Assembly (NCBI GenBank): GCA_051745635.1
Contig: JBNJEH010000001.1
Location: 1 to 64,000, forward strand
Reading direction: 5' to 3'
DNA: 64,000 nucleotides
DNA from: Brumimicrobium sp051745635
GTDB taxonomy: Bacteria > Bacteroidota > Bacteroidia > Flavobacteriales_D > Crocinitomicaceae
This document shows positions 50,568 through 60,272 of this stretch, piece by piece; position 1 is the stretch's first letter; every line of letters begins with the position of its first letter. Under the pieces are notes generated by a model. That model saw nothing but the letters and a program-made list of their open reading frames with translations, did not search any database and had not been told where the DNA came from. Made by a program: the position numbers and the translations under genes.

Positions 50568-53500
50568 TTTTGCTTTTCGTTTATGGATTTCGCATTTTGC
50601 AATGCAGTTTCAATTTCTTCTTCAGCGGGTGCGCTTCCATTCCATAAATATTGAAAGAGACGTTTAAGATCATTGCCAAATAAAATGGCAGCAGGAAATA
50701 GTGCGAGTATGAACAACGTACCGAACAAAACACCGAATGCGATGGATACCGCCATCGGGATGAGGAACTGAGCTTGCATGCTCGTTTCGGCAATCAGGGG
50801 AAGCAATCCGGCCACAGTCGTGATCGTCGTGAGCAAAATGGGACGAAAACGTGCAATTGCAGCCTGAATCGCAGCTTGACGAGCCGTTTTTCCTTCGAGA
50901 ATAATTTGGTTGTATTTGTCGAGAAATACGACGGCATCATTGATCAAAACACCCAGCAATGCAATCATTCCAAAAGCACTCAGCACAGAGACGGGAATTC
51001 CCACGATACCATGGCCGAGTATGGCGCCGGCAATTCCCGCCGGTATGACCAGTAGTATTAAAAAGGCCTGAAACAGCGAGTTAAAATGGAGTGTAATCAC
51101 AATAATCATGGCAATTAAAACAATGATTGTGAGGTACATCATGCTGTTCCCTGTCTTTTGTGTTCGCTCAAATTGCCCCATCTTTTTAAACGACACGCTC
51201 GGGTAAACCGACTGAATTTTAGGGACGACTTTGTCGCTGATGCGCGTATTTAATGTAGCTACAGAATCCGGATGGGTAGCTGTGGCGTCTACTTTAATTT
51301 GCCGAATCCCGTCTCTGCGCTTTAAACTCTCCGGACCGCGATCAATTGAAAATGCAGCCACTTGCTCTAGCGGAACTGCCACGCCGTTTGCCGTTTTGAT
51401 TTTCATGTTTTTCAGATCGGCGATTGTATTGCGGTCTTCTTCGGGATAGCGCACCCAAATTTTAACCTCGTCTGTTCCTATGATTACGCGCTGTGCTTCC
51501 CGGCCAAAAAATCCATTGCGTATCTGGTTGATGACTTCAGCTTCTCCCAGGCCGTACACTTCTGCTTGAGGTAACAGTTTTACATGAACTTCTTTTCTGC
51601 CATCCGGTGTATTATCTTTGACGTTTTCAACTCCTTCGAGTTTTTCTAATTCATTTTTGAACGCTTCGCGCGCTGCACTGAGCATTGTGAAATTATCTCC
51701 TGACAGCCCAAATTCGATGTCGGCGCCAAAACGATTAAAACCACCTACGAAAAAATCATTGGCCAACTGACCTTCAGGGCTGTTTTTAATGTTTCGAATA
51801 ATGCGGTTCATCAATGTATCTACGGGTGTTCCTTCGTCGGTTGATTCGTAGTAAACATTGAGCATTCCCGCATGATTTCCTCCCTGTCCCAAATTCATGG
51901 TAGCGCCAACAGTGCTCGTGTAGTATGAAAGCAAAGTGTCTCCCTTTTCCCGGGCAATGCGGTTGTTTTCTTCGATGAGCACTTGCTGGGCTTTTTGAAT
52001 GAATTGTTTGGTTTTTTCTTTTGTATCCCCCGGTGAATAAGCGACCTCAATGTTGAAGAAATCGGGTGGTATATTAGGAAAGAACGTAACGCCAATAAAT
52101 CCTTTTTGAACCAGCATTACTGTTGTGATTACGAAAACTAAAGGGATAAAAAAGGCCAGTCGGCGGACGCGCAGTAATTTAGCTCTGAAAATGGCGAATG
52201 GAGAAGTGAATAGCCGAACGAAATCGAGAAAAATCATGTCGCGAATTTTTCGAATGAACCAATCTGCGCCCGTTCTGACTATAGTCTCAATCGGGGAGTT
52301 GGAGAAGCCGTTGTAAACGAATACAGCACCGACAATAATTGTTGCAAACGGAAACAATAGCGTTCCTGCGGTGGGTTCCGGAACGAATAGTCGCGTGGCC
52401 CAAAAAATGACGCCGATACCGAGAATCATAAGTATTAATCCTTGCCAGGACTTCAGTCGCGGATCCCTGGTTTCGCTGAGTACTTTTCTGCTCGATAAAT
52501 GGGAGGGTAGTATGAAAAATGCCTCAAACAATGAAAACCCGAGACAGGCGATGACGACAAAAGCCATTTCGCGCATCATTTCTAATCCCTCTACGAAAAG
52601 TAAAACAGAAAATGCGAGTATTGTTGTCAATATCGAAGTGAAAACGGACGGGAGTACTTCCATCGTTCCATCTAATGCTGCTTTTGGTGCCGCTTTTCCT
52701 TTCTCGAAATGGGCGTAGATGTTTTCGGCAATAACGATGCCGTCATCGACCAGAATTCCGACAACCAGAATCATACCGAATAATGAAATCATATTGATGG
52801 TGATTCCATACCATAATCCAAAAATGAACATGCCCAAAAACGAAAAGGGAATACCAAATGCCACCCAGGCGGATAATTTTATATTTAAAAAGAGTCCGAG
52901 TGCCAGTAGTACGAGTACTAAACCAAAGATACCGTTTTCACTCAACAGTTGTATGCGATCTTTCAGCATTGTGTTGAACTCAAAATAGATTTCAAACGAA
53001 TAATCCTCATGTGAAGCATTGAATGACTCCTTATATTCGCGCACCGCCTCAGAAATTGCTGCGATATCTTCGTCAGCTGTTTTTTGAATTTGAAGTGAAA
53101 TGGAGGGACGACCGTTAAACTGGGACTCTTGAGATCCTTCTGCGTAATCGAGCTGTACATCGGCAACGTCGCGGATGCGTATATTTTCTCCAGCAGGCGT
53201 GGTGCGAATGATCAAATCAGCCAATTCTTCGGGCTCGGTTGTCCGGTTGTTGTACCGAATATTCATTTCCTGTTGATCTCCCCGAATCATGCCGGCGGTA
53301 ATGTCGTTGTTTTTTAAATTGATCGCGTTCGCAATGGATTCCATAGAGAGTTGGTAGCGCAGCAGGTCATTTTCGCGAATCTGGACGACCAGTTCATTTT
53401 CAGGAAATCCTTGTTTTTCAATCTGAGTAATGACTTTTGTGTTGAGTAGGTCGCGCTCCACCTCGTTGGCTAATTGGGCGAGTTCTGTTTTTGCGTTTTT

Positions 53501-53953
53501 GTCGGGCGATTTAGCCGTAATCCCCACAAAAGCGACATTACTCGACATGCTATTCGTTTTCAGCCTTGTGATAGTAGGTTTTTCAGCTCCTTCAGGAAAG
53601 CTGTTGATGCTGTTGACGGAGTTCTCAACATCGCTCAATAACTGCTCCATGTCGGTGTCCTGAAAAGCACTGATCATGATCTGAGCCGTATTTTCGCTCG
53701 ACGTCACATCAATGTGTTCGACCCCTTGTAGTCCTTTGACCGATTGCTCAATTTTGATGCTGACGCCTTCTTCCATTTCTTCAGGAGAAGCACCGGGGTA
53801 AACTACAGCAATAGAGATTTTATTGGGATCCAGTTCTGGAAAAAAGGACCGATTGAGGTTGAATAACGACCATAGACCGAATAGCAATACGAGTGCTATG
53901 GCAGCATTTGTCCAAATGGGACGCTCAATAAAAAATTGAATAATTTTACGCAT
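50564..53953 (-). CDS. RND efflux pump permease with extra transmembrane pair
   Basis: Proton-driven inner-membrane export pump, 1129 residues, in the AcrB/MexB hydrophobe-amphiphile group. FFIERPIWTNAAIA begins helix 1; the porter domain follows, then the helix-4 proton relay with two Asp (GILVDDGIVIAENI, D403-D404). The second half repeats the plan (helix 7 near 600, GVLINDAVVFLDKYN). Between helices 6 and 7, about residues 500-585, there is an added segment with two hydrophobic stretches (WQGLILMILGIGVIFWAT and LLFPFATIIVGAVFVYNGF), making it longer than AcrB. The substrate is unknown; such pumps may expel drugs, dyes or metabolites. Confidence 0.93.
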   Translation of the reverse strand: MRKIIQFFIERPIWTNAAIALVLLFGLWSLFNLNRSFFPELDPNKISIAVVYPGASPEEMEEGVSIKIEQSVKGLQGVEHIDVTSSENTAQIMISAFQDTDMEQLLSDVENSVNSINSFPEGAEKPTITRLKTNSMSSNVAFVGITAKSPDKNAKTELAQLANEVERDLLNTKVITQIEKQGFPENELVVQIRENDLLRYQLSMESIANAINLKNNDITAGMIRGDQQEMNIRYNNRTTEPEELADLIIRTTPAGENIRIRDVADVQLDYAEGSQESQFNGRPSISLQIQKTADEDIAAISEAVREYKESFNASHEDYSFEIYFEFNTMLKDRIQLLSENGIFGLVLVLLALGLFLNIKLSAWVAFGIPFSFLGMFIFGLWYGITINMISLFGMILVVGILVDDGIVIAENIYAHFEKGKAAPKAALDGTMEVLPSVFTSILTTILAFSVLLFVEGLEMMREMAFVVIACLGFSLFEAFFILPSHLSSRKVLSETRDPRLKSWQGLILMILGIGVIFWATRLFVPEPTAGTLLFPFATIIVGAVFVYNGFSNSPIETIVRTGADWFIRKIRDMIFLDFVRLFTSPFAIFRAKLLRVRRLAFFIPLVFVITTVMLVQKGFIGVTFFPNIPPDFFNIEVAYSPGDTKEKTKQFIQKAQQVLIEENNRIAREKGDTLLSYYTSTVGATMNLGQGGNHAGMLNVYYESTDEGTPVDTLMNRIIRNIKNSPEGQLANDFFVGGFNRFGADIEFGLSGDNFTMLSAAREAFKNELEKLEGVENVKDNTPDGRKEVHVKLLPQAEVYGLGEAEVINQIRNGFFGREAQRVIIGTDEVKIWVRYPEEDRNTIADLKNMKIKTANGVAVPLEQVAAFSIDRGPESLKRRDGIRQIKVDATATHPDSVATLNTRISDKVVPKIQSVYPSVSFKKMGQFERTQKTGNSMMYLTIIVLIAMIIVITLHFNSLFQAFLILLVIPAGIAGAILGHGIVGIPVSVLSAFGMIALLGVLINDAVVFLDKYNQIILEGKTARQAAIQAAIARFRPILLTTITTVAGLLPLIAETSMQAQFLIPMAVSIAFGVLFGTLFILALFPAAILFGNDLKRLFQYLWNGSAPAEEEIETALQNAKSINEKQK

Positions 53954-53959
53954 ATTCGA

Positions 53960-55069
53960 TTACCTTTTAATTCCGATGAAAGTTGTCGTATCAGCATACG
54001 CTTCCTGGGGTTCCAGAACGATCCAGCTGTCTTGATGGAGTCCGGAAACAAACGCAGAATCGCCCTTTGAACCGAGTATTTTGATGGGGCGTGCTTCGAT
54101 ATGCGGATCTTTGTACACCTGCACAGTTTTGTTGTGGATAGCGTGTTCGGGCACCACAGCAGAACTATCTGCGAGGCGATGTTCAATGGAGAGATTGACA
54201 AACGCGCCGAGGGTCAGAGCTGTTTTGGGCGCAATAGAAAAATAGGCATCTACCGACTGTGTTTGAGTATTAATATTAGGAGCTGTTCGAACAAATTTCC
54301 CGGCGCCTAAGGTGTCATCTTTAGCGCCTGTGATCATAATTTCTTCAGCATTTTGAAACGCTTCGATTCTTTTGATGTTGATCGGTGCTTTCACCTCGTA
54401 ATCGCCAGTTTTCGCTATGGAGAATAACTGCATGCCAGGTGTGATCATGGATCCGGGTTCTACAAAACTTTCTACGATGACGCCGTTAAAAGGAGCGACG
54501 TAGATATATTTTTCAATTTGATCTTCCGAAGCTTTAATGGAATAGAATTCTGAAATGACATTGCGACTGTGCAGAAGTAGTTTTTCCTTTTGGCTGACGA
54601 TGGGCGGCAGATCGGGAAGTGGGGCAGCGGGAGAAACTTTCTCGAGGTACCCCCTCCATTTGGAAGCTTGTTCCGGTAAATCCAAGGTGATGTCTGGTAA
54701 AACGCCCGTGAGCAAATTAATGAACTGACTTCTTCTGGATAAAAGGTTGTACAACGCTTCGACGCGATCTACTTTGACCAGGATATCATTTTTTCGAAAT
54801 GTTGTACCGGGTTTCAGGCTGCGGTTGTCCCGATCAATTTCTCCCTGGACTTCCATTGTGACATTAAACTGCGATTTCCCCATCACTTGACCGTAGGTCT
54901 GTATGATTTCGGTTTGGGGAGCGTTCTGAACGCGGTGGATGGGGATGTAGCGTTCTGTTGTCTGGGCTTTTTCCGAAGATGATTTCTGTTCTTTATTTAC
55001 CATCGGGAAATAAATGAGGCCCAGTACAACGAGAAAAATCACAAGGATGATTATCTGTCGCGTTTTCAT
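53960..55069 (-). CDS. RND efflux periplasmic adaptor (HlyD/MexA family)
   Basis: A 369-residue membrane-fusion protein linking pump and TolC. N-terminal membrane anchor or signal (IIILVIFLVVLGLIYFPMVN), lipoyl-half and barrel segments (VTMEVQGEIDRDNRSLKPGTTFRKNDILVKVD; YIYVAPFNGVIVESFVEPGSMITPGMQLFSIA), and the C-terminal membrane-proximal domain. The helical hairpin (about 105-180) is short and Pro-rich (ASKWRGYLEKVSPAAPLPDLPP). It is the first gene of the operon, 6 nt before the pump gene. Confidence 0.92.
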   Translation of the reverse strand: MKTRQIIILVIFLVVLGLIYFPMVNKEQKSSSEKAQTTERYIPIHRVQNAPQTEIIQTYGQVMGKSQFNVTMEVQGEIDRDNRSLKPGTTFRKNDILVKVDRVEALYNLLSRRSQFINLLTGVLPDITLDLPEQASKWRGYLEKVSPAAPLPDLPPIVSQKEKLLLHSRNVISEFYSIKASEDQIEKYIYVAPFNGVIVESFVEPGSMITPGMQLFSIAKTGDYEVKAPINIKRIEAFQNAEEIMITGAKDDTLGAGKFVRTAPNINTQTQSVDAYFSIAPKTALTLGAFVNLSIEHRLADSSAVVPEHAIHNKTVQVYKDPHIEARPIKILGSKGDSAFVSGLHQDSWIVLEPQEAYADTTTFIGIKR

Positions 55070-55097
55070 AGCTTATTTGTTTGTTTGCAATAAGCAG

Positions 55098-55105
55098 CAA
55101 AAGTA
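55098..55105 (-). promoter_or_regulatory. Candidate -7 box of the RND efflux operon
   Basis: Minus-strand TACTTTTG matches TAnnTTTG, 28 nt before the adaptor ATG. No good -33 at standard spacing. Confidence 0.42.
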
Positions 55106-55417
55106 CGGTAAAAATCAATGATAAGACCTTCAATTGTTACTTTTGACAGTGACATTTTTTAGATGGCTCAAAACCTTTACTGTCGGTATTTAAGATGTCG
55201 CAAAGGAATCGGGAATGATGGAACTGCATGCTGAAATGGAGTATTGCGTGCACTTTCATGTCATTTCGCGTGAATATTTATGGTTTTTCATGAAATAGAA
55301 GGTTTTGCGCTATTATTAACAGGTCTGTAAGTTGTTATTAACAAATAATATCTACAATGTTAACAATATTGTTGAAAAACAAAAAACACCCCCGTTCAGG
55401 TACGTGTTAAAGCGCTT

Positions 55418-55425
55418 TATTTTTG
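55418..55425 (+). promoter_or_regulatory. Candidate -7 box of the 55452 gene
   Basis: TATTTTTG matches TAnnTTTG and stands 26 nt before ATG 55452; the -33 side is weak. Confidence 0.42.
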
Positions 55426-55451
55426 TGAAATAAATAGCAGGAATTTACGAT

Positions 55452-55994
55452 ATGCTCAGTTCAATTTTTAAGAAGAAATTTACAGATGATCAACTCGCCA
55501 ACGTTTTTGTGAACGGGGTGCTCCAGGCTGTAGATAAAGGTTTTGATGAGGTCGCTGCCATGATCGAAGAAGATCCTGCATTTGTGCACCCGCCAAATTT
55601 AAGAGCAGCCCGGGATGGTCATTTTACCATGATTGTTATTGTAGCGAATGTACGTTACCTTCAGGACAGTTTCTCCCCTGAACAAGTCAAGGCGCTCGAA
55701 AATGTCGTTTTCTCGAAGTTTGCTGATGCTTTTGGTATGGAAGAGGATCAATTTTTGAAGTATTTTAAGTCGTATTCGAGTTTCATGTCCCGCGTAAATC
55801 ATCCTTCTAAAAGTGTTTTATACAGTATGTCTAAAGGCGTGTTCTACAAATACAAACTCAATGATTGTCAGGACGACTACTTTAGAAGGTTAGACTGTCC
55901 CAATCCACTTTTTCTCAAGCGGATGGACGAAATAATGAAGCATTTCATCTGGAACTGGGAGGCGTTCTTTAAACGCTATAAGATGGTGGTTTAG
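55452..55994 (+). CDS. Hypothetical cytosolic protein
   Basis: Not recognised. A 180-residue, mostly helical soluble protein without signal peptide or membrane segment. It is rich in Phe, Tyr and Lys and contains KYFKSYSSFMSRVNHPSKSVLYSMSKG and, near the C-terminus, paired Cys in NDCQDDYFRRLDCPNP. It ends with an aromatic helix (FIWNWEAFFKRYK). Likely a lineage-specific Bacteroidota protein. Transcribed alone, divergent from the efflux operon. Confidence 0.65.
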   Translation: MLSSIFKKKFTDDQLANVFVNGVLQAVDKGFDEVAAMIEEDPAFVHPPNLRAARDGHFTMIVIVANVRYLQDSFSPEQVKALENVVFSKFADAFGMEEDQFLKYFKSYSSFMSRVNHPSKSVLYSMSKGVFYKYKLNDCQDDYFRRLDCPNPLFLKRMDEIMKHFIWNWEAFFKRYKMVV

Positions 55995-56050
55995 TTTTTT
56001 TAGCTTTCCTTTTCGATCCCAAACATTATTTCTTATAGTGCTTTAGACTG

Positions 56051-56674
56051 TTATTCCCGTTGAAAATCTCCGTTCTTCCAGGACTCAATGAATTTACTCC
56101 AGGCTGCTGGGTTTAACAAGTTGTTAACGGGAGTTTGACCCTGTGTGTACAATTGCGTCTGCCTTTGTTGTGTTGCCCAATTATACGACAAGCTTCCATC
56201 CGTGGGTACTTTTGCTGCGGCGAAAGCTAAACTCTCACCCGATAACTGACGTTGCGCTCTTCGCAATGCGTCGTCATAAGGATCCATTTCAACAAAAGCC
56301 CGAGCAAACTCCTCCCGCGAAGGCCAGGGATAGATATCCACTTGTGGCAATTCCATGGTGTCCGGCGTCATGACGTGTATGATGGAATATCGCTTTTCAG
56401 AAAGTGTGTCCGGAACAATGTATGGACTCGGTTTAAACCCAAAAGCATTGAATAGAATGGTGTCTCCCGGACGCGTGACAAAACTGAAATAACCATAGTA
56501 GTCAGACATTGTTCCCTTGCCCGTTGTTTTGTCCACCACCGAAGCGTAAGATACTTGATCTAAACTGTCACTGGACACAAGAACTCCGGAAAATTGAATG
56601 AGATCAGGGTTTTCTTGTGCACTTAACTGTGAAAATATAAGTGTAAACGCTATGAGTGATAAAAATTGCTTCAT
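56051..56674 (-). CDS. Exported CarboxypepD_reg-like domain protein
   Basis: A 207-residue envelope protein. Signal peptide (MKQFLSLIAFTLIFSQLSAQ) and a carboxypeptidase-regulatory-like beta domain at about 26-110, recognisable from FSGVLVSSDSLDQVSYASVVDKTTGKGTMSDYYGYFSF, a domain common in Bacteroidota TonB-dependent receptors and surface proteins. The C-terminal half (about 115-207) is helical and Arg/Gln-rich, of unknown role. Stand-alone, not a receptor. Confidence 0.78.
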   Translation of the reverse strand: MKQFLSLIAFTLIFSQLSAQENPDLIQFSGVLVSSDSLDQVSYASVVDKTTGKGTMSDYYGYFSFVTRPGDTILFNAFGFKPSPYIVPDTLSEKRYSIIHVMTPDTMELPQVDIYPWPSREEFARAFVEMDPYDDALRRAQRQLSGESLAFAAAKVPTDGSLSYNWATQQRQTQLYTQGQTPVNNLLNPAAWSKFIESWKNGDFQRE

Positions 56675-56803
56675 AATTCTCGATGTTTGTATTAAAAATA
56701 ATGAAAAGATATGATTTCTCTGCTTCAGATGCTATTTTTTCGCAGTATTAACAAATTTTAGTAGCTGCGGAGCACCAGGAAGTCGCAGTTCTCGTTGTAT
56801 TGA

Positions 56804-57325
56804 CTAAAAAAGTTGTTGAAACTCTTCTTTTAGCAGTCGAATCGTAATTTCTGTAGGGAGTTCTTCAATCTCAGCGACTATTGTAAAAATTTTATTACTT
56901 AGATCTGTGGCCGTAGCTTTTTCATCCATCTGATCGGCTGCAATATTGACAATTTTAACCGTTTCTTCCTTGCTCTTTTTTACCATCTTCCATGCTTGAG
57001 GAGAGACGTAGAGTTGTTGCACGACATTGTGGTCAAACTCCTGCCGGATTGTTTTCAGTAGTTCGGCCTGCAGCTCTTTTGCAGAAAGCTGGGGTTGATG
57101 CGTACGCATGACAAGACTGTGTGGGTTGATGCGCTCCATGAGTAAAACGATTCGTTGAAAAGCTTCCATGCGCGGTTCAAGAAAAAATTGTTGACGCTTT
57201 TTTTTGAGTTCACCCCGGAGGTGAGAAATTTCTTTTTCCCCCGATTTTTTAAGAAAAAAATATACCACGACCACTACCGCACCGGCTGGAATTAGAGCAA
57301 TGATCGATTGAGCGAGTATTTCCAT
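56804..57325 (-). CDS. Conserved hypothetical membrane-anchored protein
   Basis: A 173-residue protein with one N-terminal helix (SIIALIPAGAVVVVVYFFL), then a charged helical segment that may form a coiled coil (KEISHLRGELKKKRQQFF) and a helical cytoplasmic body. The EPRMEAFQRIVLLMERINPHSLV and REFDHNVVQQLYVS blocks recur in uncharacterised Bacteroidota proteins as far as I remember. No function assigned. Confidence 0.72.
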   Translation of the reverse strand: MEILAQSIIALIPAGAVVVVVYFFLKKSGEKEISHLRGELKKKRQQFFLEPRMEAFQRIVLLMERINPHSLVMRTHQPQLSAKELQAELLKTIRQEFDHNVVQQLYVSPQAWKMVKKSKEETVKIVNIAADQMDEKATATDLSNKIFTIVAEIEELPTEITIRLLKEEFQQLF

Positions 57326-57471
57326 AATTTATAATTTGTTGCAAGAATACTCAAAATTAATATAGCCCTTGAGATAAACGCAAAGTTCAGGCATTATTTT
57401 TTATGCAGCCGAAATACGTATTTTTAGAAAATCCCAACCTTGTTGCGCTGAATATCGTTATATTCGTGTCC

Positions 57472-59046
57472 ATGATGAAACTGAAACCCGTTTTTGCCAT
57501 ATTGCTTAGTGTTATCGTAATGATGAGCTGCCGCAAGGAGAAGACTTCCTGGGATACGGATTGGGTGGGGCCGTTGGTGTCGGATTCTATATTAATTACC
57601 GATTTTGTGAATGATTCTACACTTTCCGTGAACCCAGATCAGTCTGTTCAGGTGAACTTAAAACGTGAACTCCTTAACCTGAACTTATCAAATCTTGTTG
57701 AATTGCCCGATACGACGATCAAGCAAACATTTTCTATTAATGCTAGCAGCCTTGAACTGGGGCCTGGTACGCAATTTATTGATGAAATAAAGGAGCACGT
57801 TTTTCAATTGGATGACGCTACACTGACAAAAGCGCGTGTTTCTACGGGTAAAGCTGTTGTAACAATAAATAATCCGATTGAGGCAGAAGGTATTTTTCGT
57901 ATCGAACTGCCTGGCGTTGAGAGGAACGGAGTACTGTTTGAACAAACCGAAAACGTGGGGGCTGCTGTGAATGGAGAGCCAAATTCCAAAGTAGTGACAC
58001 TTGATTTGAGTGGGTATACCATTGATTTGTCTGGTCAGTCTGGTAACCTTTATAATAGATTATTGAGTCGTATGTCAGTTACAACCGATCCTGATGGTGG
58101 TTCTGTAACTGTTACAGATCAGGATATTTTCGAGTTAGCAGTTCGATTTGAAGAAATGCAGGTGGATTACGCCAAAGGCTATTTTGGGCAACAACACTTT
58201 TCGGACACGAATCGCATTGATTTCCCTGAACTCAATGCTGTCGTTGCCGGGGGGATTGGTATAGAAGATATTGATTTTTCTGTAAAACTGATCAATGGTG
58301 TTAAAGCTGAAGCGCAAGGGAAAGTGAACCTTGTCAAAAGTACGAATAAACAGGGCGACGAAGTGGAACTTTCCCATTCTTATTTTGACCAAATCCTGAA
58401 CATCAACCCTGCTGAGTGGGACTGGAGTAATTTGACACCTTCCGAACGCGTGATTTCTTTCACTGAAGGCACAAGTAATATAAAGCCATTTATTGAAAAT
58501 TTAGGAATAATTTATGACGTTGGGTACGAAATGACCATAAATCCTTGGGGAAACACCTCTAACGGGACAAATGAGATTTTCCCTGAAAGTCGCTTGGGAA
58601 TTCATTTAGAGGCTGATTTCCCTTTGAATATGGCGATAAACGATTTGGTTATTCAAGATACTTTTGACTTTTCTTATGAAGAACAAAATAAGATTCTTCG
58701 AATTAAAGATGGTATGTTTATACTGGATACGCGCAACAAGTTTCCTTTTGGTGCCGATATGAAATTAATGTTGCTCAACGAAAAAGGCGTTGTTGTCGAG
58801 CAAATAGAGGGAGACCAATCAATATCTCCTGCATCGATAAGTAGTGGCGGCAATCAACATGTAGAGAATGAAGAGACAGTTCAGTTTCCCGTCGGTTCTG
58901 CTATTATTAACGACCTTGAAAGGGTGGAGCAAATCATAGTTTCGGCAAAATTCAAGGGTTTTTCTTCTCCGTATAATCCTATTTTCGCGAACGCGGGTAT
59001 TAATTTTCAATTAAGGACGAAATTTCAACTGAATACTGCATTATGA
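57472..59046 (+). CDS. Unknown lipoprotein of a three-gene export module
   Basis: Not recognised. A 524-residue lipoprotein: signal and lipobox end FAILLSVIVMMSC, then RKEKTSWDTDWVGPLVSD, a start often seen in Bacteroidota surface lipoproteins. The rest is beta-rich with Asp/Asn/Val repeats (for example EAEGIFRIELPGVERNGVLF). ATG 57472 or 57475 is the likely start; the longer frame from 57403 is unlikely. It overlaps the next gene by 4 nt (ATGA), so the three genes to 61717 form an operon. Confidence 0.75.
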   Translation: MMKLKPVFAILLSVIVMMSCRKEKTSWDTDWVGPLVSDSILITDFVNDSTLSVNPDQSVQVNLKRELLNLNLSNLVELPDTTIKQTFSINASSLELGPGTQFIDEIKEHVFQLDDATLTKARVSTGKAVVTINNPIEAEGIFRIELPGVERNGVLFEQTENVGAAVNGEPNSKVVTLDLSGYTIDLSGQSGNLYNRLLSRMSVTTDPDGGSVTVTDQDIFELAVRFEEMQVDYAKGYFGQQHFSDTNRIDFPELNAVVAGGIGIEDIDFSVKLINGVKAEAQGKVNLVKSTNKQGDEVELSHSYFDQILNINPAEWDWSNLTPSERVISFTEGTSNIKPFIENLGIIYDVGYEMTINPWGNTSNGTNEIFPESRLGIHLEADFPLNMAINDLVIQDTFDFSYEEQNKILRIKDGMFILDTRNKFPFGADMKLMLLNEKGVVVEQIEGDQSISPASISSGGNQHVENEETVQFPVGSAIINDLERVEQIIVSAKFKGFSSPYNPIFANAGINFQLRTKFQLNTAL

Positions 59047-60272
59047 AATTTGTTTTAACAATAGGGTTTTTGTTGCTGTTGTTTGGTTCGATTGAGCAGG
59101 AATTAATAGCTACGAATTATGACACTTTAGTGCGTTCACAAGGTATTGTCGTCGAAGGAAATGCTTTTTATCACACCACATCACTTAAGAATGAGTTTTC
59201 AGAAAAATTTTTGTTCGGAGGCTATATTAATCAAGATGTCAAAAACAATACACTAAACTCACATGATGGACGCAATCGACTTGGAGGAGGAACGCGTTTC
59301 AAGGCAACATACTATAATGCAGAGAAGCCAATTTTTTCTAACAAAAATATAGGATGGCAAATCAGTTTTGGGCAAAACACTCATTTATCCGGTAGTTACA
59401 AAAGTGACCTCTTTCAGCTTTTAATGTTTGGGAATCAGTCGTTCAATTATGAACAAGCCAATTTTTCGAACACCTATTTTTCATATACGAATTTTTGGAC
59501 TATTGGATTTGGTGTCCACCATAAAAAAACAAAGTCGTTCGTGACTTTAAATGCTATTTTACCGAGGAACGATGTTCAAATAGGCATTACAAGAGGGGTG
59601 TTACAAAGAAATCAAAGTAATGAAGCTCTCGACCTTGATCTTTTATCGGATATGGAGCTGATGAAAAGCTATCCTTTCTTTAAAGGCGCAGGAATTTCTC
59701 TCGATTTTGACTATTATGTGCCTTTCAATACTTCAATTGGAAAATCGAATACTTTCAAGGGAACTTTTAAGATCAGTGCCAGAAACATCGGGGGATATTT
59801 ATTGAACGAAGTGGAGAGCTTCTCTGTTGATAATTCACTTTTGTTTGAAGGATTTCCTTTAAATGTTATTCAACAGGACGAAGAAAATGTAGAGGAGTTA
59901 ATGATGGATACATTAGGAGCCACAATGAATAACGGTCAGCGGATGAGATGGAGTCCTGGATTTATACAGGCGGGTAAAATTGTTGAATCTAATTCTAATC
60001 ATAAATTGCAATCTTTTTTCGGCATTAGAATGTATACAAATTTAAATTACCAACCGTTGATTTATTTAGGGGGAGAATATCGGCTAATGGAAAACTTTTC
60101 ATTTGGCATACAAGGCTCTTATGGAGGGTATGGTAATTTTCGGATAGGAAGTTATATCCATTTTATAATTGATCAATTAACTATAGGAATTGGTTCTGAA
60201 GATATGTTGGGGCTTTTTTCAAATGAACACTACGGAAACAGTGCACTAATAAATTTGTCATGGAGTTGGTAA
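59043..60272 (+). CDS. Predicted outer-membrane beta-barrel protein (DUF5723-like)
   Basis: A 409-residue protein with a signal peptide (MKFVLTIGFLLLLFGSIEQ) and alternating amphipathic strands rich in Gly, Asn, Phe and Tyr, ending in an aromatic residue (LINLSWSW), as in outer-membrane barrels. The segment IFSNKNIGWQISFGQNTHLSGSY resembles the DUF5723/PorV-like group, but I hold this only loosely. Located between a lipoprotein and a T9SS cargo gene and overlapping both. Confidence 0.7.
   Translation: MKFVLTIGFLLLLFGSIEQELIATNYDTLVRSQGIVVEGNAFYHTTSLKNEFSEKFLFGGYINQDVKNNTLNSHDGRNRLGGGTRFKATYYNAEKPIFSNKNIGWQISFGQNTHLSGSYKSDLFQLLMFGNQSFNYEQANFSNTYFSYTNFWTIGFGVHHKKTKSFVTLNAILPRNDVQIGITRGVLQRNQSNEALDLDLLSDMELMKSYPFFKGAGISLDFDYYVPFNTSIGKSNTFKGTFKISARNIGGYLLNEVESFSVDNSLLFEGFPLNVIQQDEENVEELMMDTLGATMNNGQRMRWSPGFIQAGKIVESNSNHKLQSFFGIRMYTNLNYQPLIYLGGEYRLMENFSFGIQGSYGGYGNFRIGSYIHFIIDQLTIGIGSEDMLGLFSNEHYGNSALINLSWSW

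Larger units (their letters stand above)
55070..55451. other. Divergent intergenic region with AT-rich palindromes
   Basis: No gene seen. It holds the -7 boxes for both flanking genes and an AT-rich stretch (about 55308-55372) with nested palindromes: TTGTTATTAACAA, AACAATATTGTT and a TTATTAACA word repeated. These may be a regulator-binding site; nothing further can be said. Confidence 0.45.
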
